Shown: piece by piece, positions 38,133 to 47,488 of the stretch
Layout of the letters: each line of letters begins with the position of its first letter
How positions within the stretch are numbered: the first letter of the stretch is position 1
Source: Chitinophaga sp. H8
Lineage (GTDB): Bacteria > Bacteroidota > Bacteroidia > Chitinophagales > Chitinophagaceae
DNA length: 64,000 bases
Reading direction: 5' to 3'
Assembly (NCBI RefSeq): GCF_040567655.1
Contig: NZ_JBEXAC010000001.1
Span: 1,984,001-2,048,000 of the forward strand
The notes under the pieces: generated by a model
What the model was told of the DNA's origin: nothing
Database searches by the model: none
The model's input: only the letters and a program-made list of their open reading frames with translations
Translations under genes and position numbers: made by a program

Positions 38133-38166
38133 AAAAACCTGATCAATGATAGTTTGACCAGGTTTT
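38133..38166 (-). terminator. Rho-independent terminator after the esterase
   Basis: AAAAACCTG and CAGGTTTTT arms with an additional 3-bp inner pairing (38133-38144 with 38155-38166), and on the minus strand a TTTTTTTATT tail. It ends the esterase transcript upstream of the riboswitch promoter. Confidence 0.78.
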
Positions 38167-38203
38167 TCCCTTTTAATGCTTGCAGTATATGCTTTACTAA
38201 ATG

Positions 38204-39115
38204 TTATTTTTTTGTGTATTGATCCATCCACTCAATAGCTCTTTCCCATAACGTGTCTTTTATGATATGGTTTTGATCAAAGCCGTGGTTGGTATTATAG
38301 CCATAAGCTGCAGTAGTAATTCCTCCTGCCTTCAATACGTCAAACAGGCGCAGATCACTTTCCGTAATACATGGGTTGTCGTTAGTGGAATAATGGATCT
38401 GCACAGGAGGGCTGTATTTATTTGTCTTAAATACTTCTGCTGCACTGGCATTGGTATAAACAGACTCATGCCCCTCATATGGATATCCAAGGAGATAAGA
38501 GAATTTATCTGCCCAGACCGTGTAATTAAGACATTTGCGGGCAGTAAGGTCCATTACACCTGCAATAGGTACGAGCGCCTTAACACGAGGGTCCTTGGTT
38601 TTAAACGTATAAACAGCAATCAGGTGAGCACCTGCACTATGCCCGGCTAATATGTAAGTACCCGTTTTTATGTTGTATTCAGTAGCATGACTGTCAACAT
38701 AATCCAGTACTGATTTAATGTCATCCAACTGTGCCGGAAATTTGTTACGCCCCTGCGGCAACAACAGGCTATCGGCTAAGCGGTAATTCATATTCACTAC
38801 AGCATAACCGTTTTTCAGCAGTTGAGGAATCCGTTTCCGCAGCATAGACTGGGATTCAGCACGGGTATATTCACTGCTTTTATCATCGGAAGTCCAGCCC
38901 CCTCCATGTACATATACCATCACAGGTGTTTCTCTGGATCTTTCTGCAGGTAGAAAAATGTCGAATTGCTGTTTGGCATCCTGGCCATAAGCTACATTGC
39001 GAAACTCCGTTGTTTTAGGTACAGGCTTGGTTGTATCTGATGAACTGCCTTTGGAGCAAGAGAGCAGGCTAACAACCAGGAGGCACAAACAACCTCCCCA
39101 ATAAATTATTCTCAT
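38204..39115 (-). CDS. Alpha/beta hydrolase, exported lipoprotein esterase
   Basis: This 303-residue protein has a lipoprotein signal (lipobox Cys near residue 20, SLLSCSKG) and an alpha/beta hydrolase fold of the HGGG esterase group: oxyanion hole HGGGW (near residue 69), nucleophile elbow GHSAG (near 156), and a C-terminal His in TNHGFDQNH. It probably hydrolyses small carboxylic esters, for instance acetyl or feruloyl groups on plant glycans, at the cell envelope; the substrate is unproven. I start at 39115 (MRIIYWGG) because that gives the lipoprotein signal. It is followed by a terminator and divergent from a PAP2 gene. Confidence 0.85.
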   Translation of the reverse strand: MRIIYWGGCLCLLVVSLLSCSKGSSSDTTKPVPKTTEFRNVAYGQDAKQQFDIFLPAERSRETPVMVYVHGGGWTSDDKSSEYTRAESQSMLRKRIPQLLKNGYAVVNMNYRLADSLLLPQGRNKFPAQLDDIKSVLDYVDSHATEYNIKTGTYILAGHSAGAHLIAVYTFKTKDPRVKALVPIAGVMDLTARKCLNYTVWADKFSYLLGYPYEGHESVYTNASAAEVFKTNKYSPPVQIHYSTNDNPCITESDLRLFDVLKAGGITTAAYGYNTNHGFDQNHIIKDTLWERAIEWMDQYTKK

Positions 39116-39296
39116 GACATCATGCGGGTTAAAAATGAAACCACAAAATAAAAGAAAAGTTTTAGTATAAAAGATCACACAATAATGTTAGATTGGTATT
39201 CTCTGATTTGCTGTTAAGAAACTACAGAATCCCTTCAGAATCTAGGCTCATATTTGTATTCCTGCAGGCAAATAAAAGCTGCAATATGCGTATTAT

Positions 39297-40148
39297 ATGT
39301 GGATAAGGAAGGGTATTATCTGGGTGGCCGTATTATCGGGTATACATACCGTAGCGCTGAAAGCACAAAACAGGGCCTTATTGTTACCAGCTGCTGATTC
39401 AGGATATACCGGCATCATTCCTACATCAGCAGAAGATACATTGCCGGTTATACAGGGGCATTTGTGGCAGGCTGTACCCCGGTATAAACCATCCATGGCA
39501 GGTGTTGTGGTGCCGGGGGCTATGATGGCGTATGGATTCCTGGCCTTAGGGAATAATGCATTAAAAGATCTGAATGGTAGTACTAAGGGAGAGCTGCAGG
39601 AAGACCATCCCACATTTGCGAATCACATTGATAATTACTTGCAGTATGCACCTGCTGTGGCTGTTTATGGCTTAAATGCAGCAGGCATACATGGACAACA
39701 TAACCTTCGTGACCGGAGTATGCTGTATGGCATGTCTATGCTTATGATGAGTGGTACTGTATTTGTAACCAAGAAGCTGACTCATGAAGAAAGGCCGGAC
39801 CAGTCCAATTACTATTCCTTCCCTTCCGGGCATACAGCCAGCGCTTTTGCTGCTGCCGAATTCATGCGGCAGGAATATAAGGAGGTATCTCCCTGGTATG
39901 CTTATGCTGGTTATGCGATGGCTACCGCAACAGGCGCATTACGCTTGTACAATAATAAGCATTGGCTAAGTGATGTAATTGCTGGCGCTGGATTTGGTAT
40001 CCTTAGTACTAAAGCGGCTTACTGGATGTATCCATGGGTAAAACAAAAACTTTTTAAAGACAAGCCTGCCACAACGCTGGTAGTCCCCTATTATAATCCT
40101 CAGTGGCGTAGTACAGGCCTTAGCTTAAGCATGCAGCTGCACCGCTGA
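39297..40148 (+). CDS. PAP2 superfamily phosphatase
   Basis: This 283-residue envelope enzyme removes phosphate from a lipid such as phosphatidic acid, undecaprenyl diphosphate or similar. It starts with a signal-like hydrophobic segment. The three family motifs are present: KLTHEERPD (Arg near residue 164), SFPSGHTAS (His near 178, proton donor) and RLYNNKHWLSDV (nucleophile His near 221, with Asp near 225). Hydrophobic segments and a Met-rich core indicate an integral membrane protein; the active site would face the periplasm. The exact substrate cannot be told. Confidence 0.88.
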   Translation: MWIRKGIIWVAVLSGIHTVALKAQNRALLLPAADSGYTGIIPTSAEDTLPVIQGHLWQAVPRYKPSMAGVVVPGAMMAYGFLALGNNALKDLNGSTKGELQEDHPTFANHIDNYLQYAPAVAVYGLNAAGIHGQHNLRDRSMLYGMSMLMMSGTVFVTKKLTHEERPDQSNYYSFPSGHTASAFAAAEFMRQEYKEVSPWYAYAGYAMATATGALRLYNNKHWLSDVIAGAGFGILSTKAAYWMYPWVKQKLFKDKPATTLVVPYYNPQWRSTGLSLSMQLHR

Positions 40149-40199
40149 TGTCAGGTGTTAAGTTAGTGGTTAATCGCTTTTGGGCATCCCCTCTATATA

Positions 40200-40214
40200 A
40201 AGCTAATAGCTCTT
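40200..40214. repeat. Short heptamer-period repeat
   Basis: Two adjacent units, AGCTAAT and AGCTCTT, with the 7-base period seen at 26529-26648 and 55962-56050. They lie in the gap before the ABC exporter gene, and a further hairpin (TCTGCAA 40221-40227 with TTGCAGA 40237-40243) abuts its start codon. Confidence 0.5.
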
Positions 40215-40244
40215 AAAATCTCTGCAATTGTTTAATTTGCAGAA

Positions 40245-42089
40245 ATGAATTCGCGTGATCGCATGTCGGTGAAAAGTAAAATAGCTCCTATAACCTTAAA
40301 GGAGCGGATGACTGCCCTTCGTAACTTACCAGCATTTTTTAAACTTGTATGGCATACGAGCCCATGGCTTACCGTGATTAACTCCCTGTTACGTATTGCC
40401 CGGTCTGCTTTGCCTCTAGCCATACTTTATGTGGGCAAGCTGATTATTGATCAGGTAGTATTATTAAGCACTGATAAAAGCCATACTTCGCACGAATATT
40501 TATGGGAGCTGGTAGCAATTGAGTTTGGCCTGGCCATCTTGTCGGATGTGTTAAGCCGGGGGATAACCTTGTTGGATACTTTGCTGGGAGACCTGTTTGC
40601 CAATGAAACTTCTGTAAAGATTATGCAGCATGCTGCTACATTAGACCTGGATCAGTTTGAAGATGCCATCTTTTATGATAAACTGGAAAGGGCGCGTCAG
40701 CAAACAGTAGGCCGTACCATACTTTTGTCGCAGGTATTAAGCCAGGTACAGGACCTGATTACCATGGGCTTTCTGGCAGCAGGATTGATGGTATTTAACC
40801 CCTGGCTGATATTATTGTTACTGGTAGCTGTGGTGCCTGCATTTTTGGGAGAAGCATATTTTAATGACAAGAGTTATGTGCTTACCAGGGGACAAACGTC
40901 TGAGCGGCGGGAACTGGACTATCTGCGTTACCTGGGAGCCAGTGATGAAACGGCTAAAGAGGTAAAGCTTTTCGACCTCTCAGGATTTTTTATAGAACGG
41001 TTTAAGAACTTATCAGATAAGTTTTATATCGATAACAGAAAGCTGGCAACCAGCAGATCGGTCTGGGGGAGTGTATTTGCCATGATAGGAAGTGCCGGTT
41101 ATTATGCGGCCTATGTAGTGATTATTGGTAAAGCCATCACCGGGAGTTTGTCTATAGGTGACCTTACTTTTCTGGCAGGCTCCTTCCGTCAGATGAGAAG
41201 TTTGCTGGAAGGGGTGTTAACACGCTTTACCAGCGTGTCTCAGGGTGCTATTTACCTGCGCGACTTGTTTGAGTTCTTTGAGATAAAGCCCCGCATCACG
41301 CAGGCAGCCCATCCCCGCCCATTCCCCAATCCTATCAGGGAAGGCTTTGTTTTTGAAAATGTCGGGTTCCGGTATACGCATTCCAATCAATGGGCCAACC
41401 GCCATCTGAATTTTACCTTGCATGCTGGTGAAAAGCTGGCACTGGTTGGTGAAAATGGGGCTGGAAAAACCACATTGGTCAAATTACTGGCACGATTATA
41501 TGATCCTACGGAAGGGAGGATATTGCTGGATGGATATGACCTGCGGGAATATGACCTGGCAGCCTTACGCATGAATACCGGCATTATTTTCCAGGATTAT
41601 CTTCGCTTTCAGATGACGGTAGCTCAAAATATTGCGGTGGGCAATATTGTAGAAAAAGAAAACCGGGAGCTAATTATATCTTCAGCAGAGCAAAGTTTAG
41701 CAGATCCGCTGGCACAACGGTTGCCTGGCAAATATGATCAGATGTTAGGGCGGCGTTTTAGCCAGGGGGTAGAGCTATCTGGTGGTGAATGGCAGAAAAT
41801 AGCATTGGCGAGGGCTTATATGCGTGAGGCACAGTTGCTGATCCTGGATGAGCCTACGGCAGCTTTGGATGCCCGTGCAGAATATGAAGTGTTCCAGCGT
41901 TTTGCAGATCTGACTAAGGGTAAATCAGCAGTACTGATTTCTCACCGTTTTTCTACGGTACGCATGGCCGACCGTATCCTTGTATTGGAAAAAGGAATGT
42001 TGCTGGAAATAGGTAGTCATGAAACCCTGCTGCAATTGAATGGCCGTTATGCCGAATTATTCCATTTGCAGGCAATGGGGTACCGCTAG
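40245..42089 (+). CDS. ABC exporter, fused permease and ATP-binding protein
   Basis: This 614-residue inner-membrane protein has an N-terminal membrane domain with about six helices (for example SLLRIARSALPLAILYVGKLIIDQVVLL) and a C-terminal nucleotide-binding domain. ATPase motifs are complete: Walker A GENGAGKTT (near residue 402), Q-loop FQDY, signature LSGGEWQK (near 512), Walker B LLILDEPTAALD (near 531) and the switch His in ISHRFSTVR. It is of the half-size exporter type that works as a homodimer, moving a lipid, peptide or drug out of the cell. Substrate unknown. No neighbouring gene points to one. Confidence 0.92.
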   Translation: MNSRDRMSVKSKIAPITLKERMTALRNLPAFFKLVWHTSPWLTVINSLLRIARSALPLAILYVGKLIIDQVVLLSTDKSHTSHEYLWELVAIEFGLAILSDVLSRGITLLDTLLGDLFANETSVKIMQHAATLDLDQFEDAIFYDKLERARQQTVGRTILLSQVLSQVQDLITMGFLAAGLMVFNPWLILLLLVAVVPAFLGEAYFNDKSYVLTRGQTSERRELDYLRYLGASDETAKEVKLFDLSGFFIERFKNLSDKFYIDNRKLATSRSVWGSVFAMIGSAGYYAAYVVIIGKAITGSLSIGDLTFLAGSFRQMRSLLEGVLTRFTSVSQGAIYLRDLFEFFEIKPRITQAAHPRPFPNPIREGFVFENVGFRYTHSNQWANRHLNFTLHAGEKLALVGENGAGKTTLVKLLARLYDPTEGRILLDGYDLREYDLAALRMNTGIIFQDYLRFQMTVAQNIAVGNIVEKENRELIISSAEQSLADPLAQRLPGKYDQMLGRRFSQGVELSGGEWQKIALARAYMREAQLLILDEPTAALDARAEYEVFQRFADLTKGKSAVLISHRFSTVRMADRILVLEKGMLLEIGSHETLLQLNGRYAELFHLQAMGYR

Positions 42090-42357
42090 TCTTTTTTATA
42101 GTCATGGGAAATGGGTTGAAAATGAATAAATAATAGCCTGCTGGCTACTGATATCCCATAAAAAGATTGCCATTACCGGTTTGGTATATAAAAAGAAACA
42201 GGTTTATCCGGAAGAATGGATAAAAAAAACGCAAAAAGTTTTCTTTTCGTGCCGGCCATGATTATCTTTAGCAGTTCCACCCGGCGTTTAAGTGAACAAA
42301 ATAGCCGGAGCAAAACCCAATTATAACTGATAAAACTTATTATTTAAACTGGTTTGT

Positions 42358-43809
42358 ATGAGTAATCGTAGGAAATTTTTGCGCCAGCTGGCCCTCGGCT
42401 CCGGTGCTTTATCTATTGGTATCCCTTCCTTTGCCAGCAATGATTCCCGTGATCGGGAACTGGAGCATGCACTGCAAACGGGTACAAAGTCACAGCGTTT
42501 CAATATGTCTGGATATGCAGCCCCAAAACTGGATAAAGTACGTATTGGCCACATCGGCTTAGGCCAGCGCGGTCCCGGTGCAGTATCCCGTATGAGCCAT
42601 ATTGAAGGCGTGGAAATTGTGGCGCTCTGCGATCTGTACCCCGACAGAGTAACTAAAGCGCAACAAATCCTGGAAAAAGCAGGTATGCCTAAAGCAAAAG
42701 AATATTCCGGTGAAAACGGCTGGAAAGATATGATTAGTAAGGAAGCCATTGACCTGATATACATCACCAGCCCCTGGGAACTGCACACCCCAATGGCTGT
42801 ATATGCTATGGAACATGGTAAACACGCCGTTACGGAAATACCTGCTGCACTTACCCTGGACCAATGCTGGCAGCTGGTTGAAACCTCCGAGAAGACCCGT
42901 AAGCATTGTATGATGCTGGAAAATTGCTGCTATGATTTCTTTGAAATGCTGACACTGAACATGACCCGCCATGGTTTGTTTGGTGAGCTGGTGCATGCAG
43001 AAGGAGCTTATATCCATAATCTGCTGGACCTGAACTTCTCTAAAAACGGTTATGCAAACATGTGGCGCCTGAGAGAAAACTATAAAATGCATGGTAGCTT
43101 ATACCCTATGCATGGTTTGGGACCTGTGGCACAATGCATGGACATTAACCGCGGGGATAAAATGGATTACTTGGTATCATTGTCCAGCAATGACTTCCAG
43201 ATGCAGAAAATGGCTAATGAAAAAGCAGCTGCCGATCCTTTCTACAAAGAGTTTGCGAATAAAAACTATCGCGGTAATATGAACACCACCGTGATCAAGA
43301 CCAATAAAGGTAAGAGCATTATGATTCAGCATGATGTGACCTCTACCCGCCCCTATTCCCGTATTCACCTGATCAGCGGTACAAAAGGCGTTGCACAGAA
43401 ATGGCCGGAGCCTGAAAAGATTTCTTTTGGCCATGAGTGGATTAAGGAAGCTGAACTGAAAGAATTATACGAAAAATATACCCCGGAAATTATCAAACAC
43501 GTAGGGGAAATAGCCAAGCAGATAGGTGGCCATGGTGGTATGGACTTTATGATGGACTGGCGGTTGATAGACTGCTTGCGTAATGGATTGCCACTGGATA
43601 TGGATGTATATGATGCTGCTTCCTGGAGCAGTATTATTCCACTTAGTGGCAAGTCAATTGCCAAACGTTCCGGCAGCATGGATATTCCTGATTTTACCAG
43701 AGGCGCCTGGAAAAACAATAAACCTGTAAACCTTACCCTTGATGGTGGTGGCAATACAGGTGTGAAAAAAGCAGAAAAAGATGCCGCTAAAGGGCAGTTG
43801 AATGTATAA
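42358..43809 (+). CDS. GH109-like Gfo/Idh/MocA oxidoreductase with Tat signal
   Basis: This 483-residue protein begins with a twin-arginine signal (NRRKFLRQ then a hydrophobic stretch ending in SFA), so it is exported folded. It resembles the NAD-dependent GH109 alpha-N-acetylgalactosaminidases: dinucleotide loop IGHIGLGQRGPG, ITSPWELHTPMA, EIPAALT, the characteristic ENCCYDFFE and YPMHGLGPVAQC. GH109 enzymes remove terminal alpha-GalNAc through an oxidation-elimination mechanism using tightly bound NAD. Folded Tat export of a cofactor-containing enzyme fits this. A sulfatase follows after 49 bases, implying a sulfated, GalNAc-containing substrate. Other Gfo/Idh/MocA activities cannot be excluded. 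Confidence 0.85.
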   Translation: MSNRRKFLRQLALGSGALSIGIPSFASNDSRDRELEHALQTGTKSQRFNMSGYAAPKLDKVRIGHIGLGQRGPGAVSRMSHIEGVEIVALCDLYPDRVTKAQQILEKAGMPKAKEYSGENGWKDMISKEAIDLIYITSPWELHTPMAVYAMEHGKHAVTEIPAALTLDQCWQLVETSEKTRKHCMMLENCCYDFFEMLTLNMTRHGLFGELVHAEGAYIHNLLDLNFSKNGYANMWRLRENYKMHGSLYPMHGLGPVAQCMDINRGDKMDYLVSLSSNDFQMQKMANEKAAADPFYKEFANKNYRGNMNTTVIKTNKGKSIMIQHDVTSTRPYSRIHLISGTKGVAQKWPEPEKISFGHEWIKEAELKELYEKYTPEIIKHVGEIAKQIGGHGGMDFMMDWRLIDCLRNGLPLDMDVYDAASWSSIIPLSGKSIAKRSGSMDIPDFTRGAWKNNKPVNLTLDGGGNTGVKKAEKDAAKGQLNV

Positions 43810-43858
43810 AGTGCGATAGTAGCATATACAGGACAGTGTGTAGTTTAAAGAGATTGCA

Positions 43859-45376
43859 ATGAAAGTGATAAAATGTTTATTGGGCTTAGCTTTGGTATTA
43901 TCTTGCGGGCAGCTATACGGGCAAGCAAAAAAGAATAATAAAAAGGTGAAACGGCCCAATATCATTTATGTGTATGCAGATGACATGGGATACGGCGAGC
44001 TGGGAAGTTATGGTCAGCAAAAGATCAAAACACCGCATCTTGACAAGATGGCAAAAGAAGGCATGCGGTTTACACAGCATTATACCAGCACACCGGTATG
44101 TGCCCCAGCCCGCTGTATGCTCATGACGGGTAAGCATGGCGGACACGCTTATATCCGGGGCAACTATGAACTGGGTGGTTTTGAAGACAATATGGAAGGA
44201 GGACAAATGCCTTTGCCGGAAGGTACCTTTACCATTGCAACGCTATTAAAGAAAGCGGGTTATACTACAGGCCTCTGTGGCAAATGGGGACTGGGAATGA
44301 ATGGTACCACTGGTTCGCCCTTAAGACAAGGATTTGACTACTATTATGGTTACCTGGATCAAAAGCAGTCGCACAACTTCTACCCTTCTCATTTATGGGA
44401 AAATGAAAGGTGGGATACACTGGATAATCCACCTATCAGCGTTCATCGTCCACTAGACCCTGCTACTACAAAGGACGAGGATTTTGCATATTATAAGGGG
44501 AATGTTTATGCGCCGGAAAAGATGACGGAAAAAGCCCTGGGCTTTATTGATAAGCATAAAGATCAACCCTTTTTCCTCTATCTGCCATATACAATCCCGC
44601 ATGTTTCCTTACAGGCACCGGATGCCTATATTCAGCAGTATGTAGGAACGTTTGAAGAACAACCTTATTACGGTGACAAAGGATATGCCCCTGCTAAATA
44701 CCCTTATTCCACTTATGCTGCGATGATCACTTATCTGGACGACCAGGTAGGTATTATCATGGATAAAATCAAAGCATTGGGATTGGATGATGACACCATC
44801 ATTATGTTTTCTAGCGATAATGGCGCTACTTTTAATGGTGGGGTAAATTATGCTTTTTTTAATAGTGTAGGCGGTTTACGTGGGCTAAAAATGGATGTAT
44901 TTGAAGGTGGGATCAGGGAACCTTTTATTGCCAGATGGCCAGACAAAATACCTGCTGGTACAACCAGTGACCTTATCTCCGCCCAATATGACCTGATGGC
45001 TACCCTGGCAGAATTAACAGGCCAACACGCAGATAATACGGATGGTATTTCTTTTTTACCTGAATTGCTTGGGAAAAGGGCGCAGCAACAAAAACATGAT
45101 TACCTGTATTTTGAGTATCCGGAAAAAGGAGGACAACTGGCTATTCGTATGGGTGATTGGAAAGCAGTGAAACTGAATCTCCGTAAGCAGCCGGATAATA
45201 AGTGGATGGTGTTTAACCTGATCACTGATCCTGCAGAAACAGTGGATGTGGCTGACCAGCATCCTGAACTGATCCGCCGGTTTGATGCTATTGTGAAAAA
45301 GGAACATCAGCCGGCACACATCAGAGAATGGGAGTTTCTTTCTCCAAAATTCGATGTGAAACAAATAAACCTCTAG
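43859..45376 (+). CDS. Sulfatase (arylsulfatase family)
   Basis: This 505-residue, exported enzyme (signal peptide ending near LYGQA) hydrolyses a sulfate ester. The formylglycine site CAPAR is visible near residue 81 (Cys is the residue modified to formylglycine), preceded by the metal-binding start YVYADDMGYGELG and with a C-terminal metal site IIMFSSDNGATFNGG. Cys-type sites can be activated by either aerobic or radical-SAM maturases, neither of which is in the window. Most similar in outline to GALNS-like or arylsulfatase-A-like enzymes, and operonic with a GH109-like gene, which suggests a sulfated aminoglycan; substrate is inferred. Confidence 0.92.
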   Translation: MKVIKCLLGLALVLSCGQLYGQAKKNNKKVKRPNIIYVYADDMGYGELGSYGQQKIKTPHLDKMAKEGMRFTQHYTSTPVCAPARCMLMTGKHGGHAYIRGNYELGGFEDNMEGGQMPLPEGTFTIATLLKKAGYTTGLCGKWGLGMNGTTGSPLRQGFDYYYGYLDQKQSHNFYPSHLWENERWDTLDNPPISVHRPLDPATTKDEDFAYYKGNVYAPEKMTEKALGFIDKHKDQPFFLYLPYTIPHVSLQAPDAYIQQYVGTFEEQPYYGDKGYAPAKYPYSTYAAMITYLDDQVGIIMDKIKALGLDDDTIIMFSSDNGATFNGGVNYAFFNSVGGLRGLKMDVFEGGIREPFIARWPDKIPAGTTSDLISAQYDLMATLAELTGQHADNTDGISFLPELLGKRAQQQKHDYLYFEYPEKGGQLAIRMGDWKAVKLNLRKQPDNKWMVFNLITDPAETVDVADQHPELIRRFDAIVKKEHQPAHIREWEFLSPKFDVKQINL

Positions 45377-45428
45377 GAACGTACGAAAAGTAGCAGCTGC
45401 TCGAGCGAATATTGTTTTGTTCTTCCGT

Positions 45429-46250
45429 CTAAAAAAAACATACCAGGCAAAGCTCATCCAGCCTTGTCATGGCATTTGCCAGGCGGAGGTCCTGCGTAGG
45501 CAGGCAAGCAAATGCCTGATACTCATCCAGCACTTCTCCCAATGCTGCAATTTTTAGTTCATGTACCTCCAGTTGCTGATTCAGGAAATCTAGGATCCCT
45601 TTCCCTGCATCTTCTGTATTATTGAAGATCATTTCATAAGCTTCCGGTGCGGGTGCTTGCAGGGAAATGCCCGCAGTTTGCAATGGCGCCAGGGCATTCA
45701 GATCATCCAGTGCAGTGTCCAGCAACTCGTTCCATTCACATACTATCAGATTATTAGCGCCTTGAAGGGCTGTTTCCAACTCCTTCCAGATATGAGGTAC
45801 TATGGGTTTAACCACCTTAGGTAAACGGGCAATGTATTGCTCTGCAGCCGTTTCTTCAAAAATGTCATAAAAAAGCTGCTCCAGCAGATCTCTGGCATTG
45901 GTCAACTGCTGTAACTTTTCCCGGTTTCGGAGTGCATATACCATTTCCTGCCAGCGTATATCCAGTTCTTCCCAATCCTCCTGCTCCATTTCATCTGTGA
46001 TAAGGACCGCATCGTCCTGGAGTTTATAGTTGTCCAGCCTTGTTTTTTTGATAATCAGCTGATTTTGATGAAATGCCAGTTCATAAGAAGCAAAGTTGAG
46101 GAATGCAGTACTGATCAGTACCTTATCAGTAAAAACTTCATGGGCAACGCTTTCTTTACTATCAAAATGCGAGTATCCGCCTGGTAGACCATATGCCCGT
46201 GTTAGCCAATCAAAGGTATCTTTAGTTATACTGGTGTGTGGTGAATGCAT
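45429..46250 (-). CDS. Hypothetical protein, 273 aa
   Basis: I do not recognise this protein. It starts at 46250 (MHSPHTSITKDTF) in preference to an upstream in-frame ATG with a strongly hydrophobic leader unlike a normal signal. It is acidic and predicted mostly helical, with many Leu/Glu/Gln (EEQLFYDIFEE-type segments). No signal peptide, membrane segment or cysteine-based metal site is evident, so it is probably cytoplasmic and may be a scaffold or a member of a lineage-specific family. It stands alone, convergent to the sulfatase and divergent from an aldo/keto reductase. Confidence 0.6.
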   Translation of the reverse strand: MHSPHTSITKDTFDWLTRAYGLPGGYSHFDSKESVAHEVFTDKVLISTAFLNFASYELAFHQNQLIIKKTRLDNYKLQDDAVLITDEMEQEDWEELDIRWQEMVYALRNREKLQQLTNARDLLEQLFYDIFEETAAEQYIARLPKVVKPIVPHIWKELETALQGANNLIVCEWNELLDTALDDLNALAPLQTAGISLQAPAPEAYEMIFNNTEDAGKGILDFLNQQLEVHELKIAALGEVLDEYQAFACLPTQDLRLANAMTRLDELCLVCFF

Positions 46251-46450
46251 AGTGAGGTGGATATGCAACAAAAGTAAGACAGATTGTCCAAAAATTAGAA
46301 GGGATATCGTAGGCTGGTACAATTAGCACATCTCATGGTATTTTAAAGAACTCTTTTTAGTGTGGTATCACTTTTGATAGATTTGTATGGTTGAAAGTCA
46401 ATGGCATTAGAAAGGAAGAATAAATGAATACGGTCAGCTTAAATTAATGC

Positions 46451-47413
46451 ATGATGGAAAAACGTAAACTTGGAAGATCTGAATTATCGGTAGCGCCACT
46501 GGCTTTTGGCGGTAATGTTTTTGGGTGGACAGCAGACCAGGCTACTTCATTCCGGTTACTGGATGGTTTTGTAGATGCAGGCTTCAACCTTATAGATACC
46601 GCTGATGTTTATTCCCGGTGGGTACCGGGGCATACAGGAGGAGAATCAGAGACGATCATTGGAAAGTGGTTAAAACAACGGGGCAACCGGGATCAGGTGG
46701 TGATTGCTACAAAGGTAGGTGCCGATATGGGGCAAGGAGGATTTAAGCTAACCCAATCCTATATATTAAAAGCGGTAGAGGATTCCCTGCAACGTTTACA
46801 AACTGATTATATTGATCTCTATCAGACGCACTATGATGATATGAATACGCCAGTGGAAGAAACACTGGATACTTATGGACAGCTGATAAAGGAAGGGAAG
46901 GTCAGGGTAATCGGTACTTCTAATATGAGCCCGGAAAGATTATTGTTATCACTGGATGCAAGTGAAAGGAACAGATACCCCCGGTACGAAACATTACAGC
47001 CGTTATATAACCTGTACGACCGCGAAGAGTTTGAAAAAAGCTATGCCCCTATCTGTGAGAAGCAAGGATTGAGTGTTATTAATTATTATGCATTAGCCAG
47101 TGGTTTTCTTACAGGCAAATACCGTTCGCAGGAGGATGTGAGTAAGAGTGCCAGGGGGCAAAAAGCGCTGACTTATCTAAATGATCGTGGATTACGTATA
47201 CTTGGCGCCTTGGATCAGGTAGCAACGCAGTATAATACAACTGCTGCCAGCGTGGCAATTGCCTGGCTAATCCATCGTCCGGGTATTGCGGCGCCTATTG
47301 CAAGTGCTACCAGTACAGAGCAACTGGCAGACCTGACAAAAGCAGTAGTATTGCAGCTGGATGATGCTGCTATGGAAATATTAAATACCGCCAGTGAGTG
47401 GGCGCATCAATAA
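46451..47413 (+). CDS. Aldo/keto reductase
   Basis: This 320-residue cytoplasmic enzyme is an NADPH-dependent reductase with a (beta/alpha)8 barrel. The catalytic tetrad can be identified: Asp near residue 50 in NLIDTADVYS, Tyr in the same motif near 55, Lys near 87 in IATKVG and His near 127 in QTHYDD. The N-terminus (RKLGRSELSVAPLAFGG) and the C-terminal cofactor region (IAWLIHRPGIAAPIASATS) are family typical. It may reduce sugar-derived or other carbonyls; substrate not known. The gene is ended by a strong bidirectional terminator at 47436-47467. Confidence 0.93.
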   Translation: MMEKRKLGRSELSVAPLAFGGNVFGWTADQATSFRLLDGFVDAGFNLIDTADVYSRWVPGHTGGESETIIGKWLKQRGNRDQVVIATKVGADMGQGGFKLTQSYILKAVEDSLQRLQTDYIDLYQTHYDDMNTPVEETLDTYGQLIKEGKVRVIGTSNMSPERLLLSLDASERNRYPRYETLQPLYNLYDREEFEKSYAPICEKQGLSVINYYALASGFLTGKYRSQEDVSKSARGQKALTYLNDRGLRILGALDQVATQYNTTAASVAIAWLIHRPGIAAPIASATSTEQLADLTKAVVLQLDDAAMEILNTASEWAHQ

Positions 47414-47435
47414 GATATTTGCTTATGAGAAATGT

Positions 47436-47467
47436 AAAAGAGCCGGCCTTTTCAGGCTGGCTCTTTT
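47436..47467. terminator. Bidirectional terminator
   Basis: A 13-bp stem (47436-47448 with 47455-47467, one G-U pair, 6-nt loop) with A-rich and T-rich arms separates the convergent aldo/keto reductase and outer-membrane protein genes. Confidence 0.85.
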
Positions 47468-47488
47468 GTTTTATACCCGAATAATATA

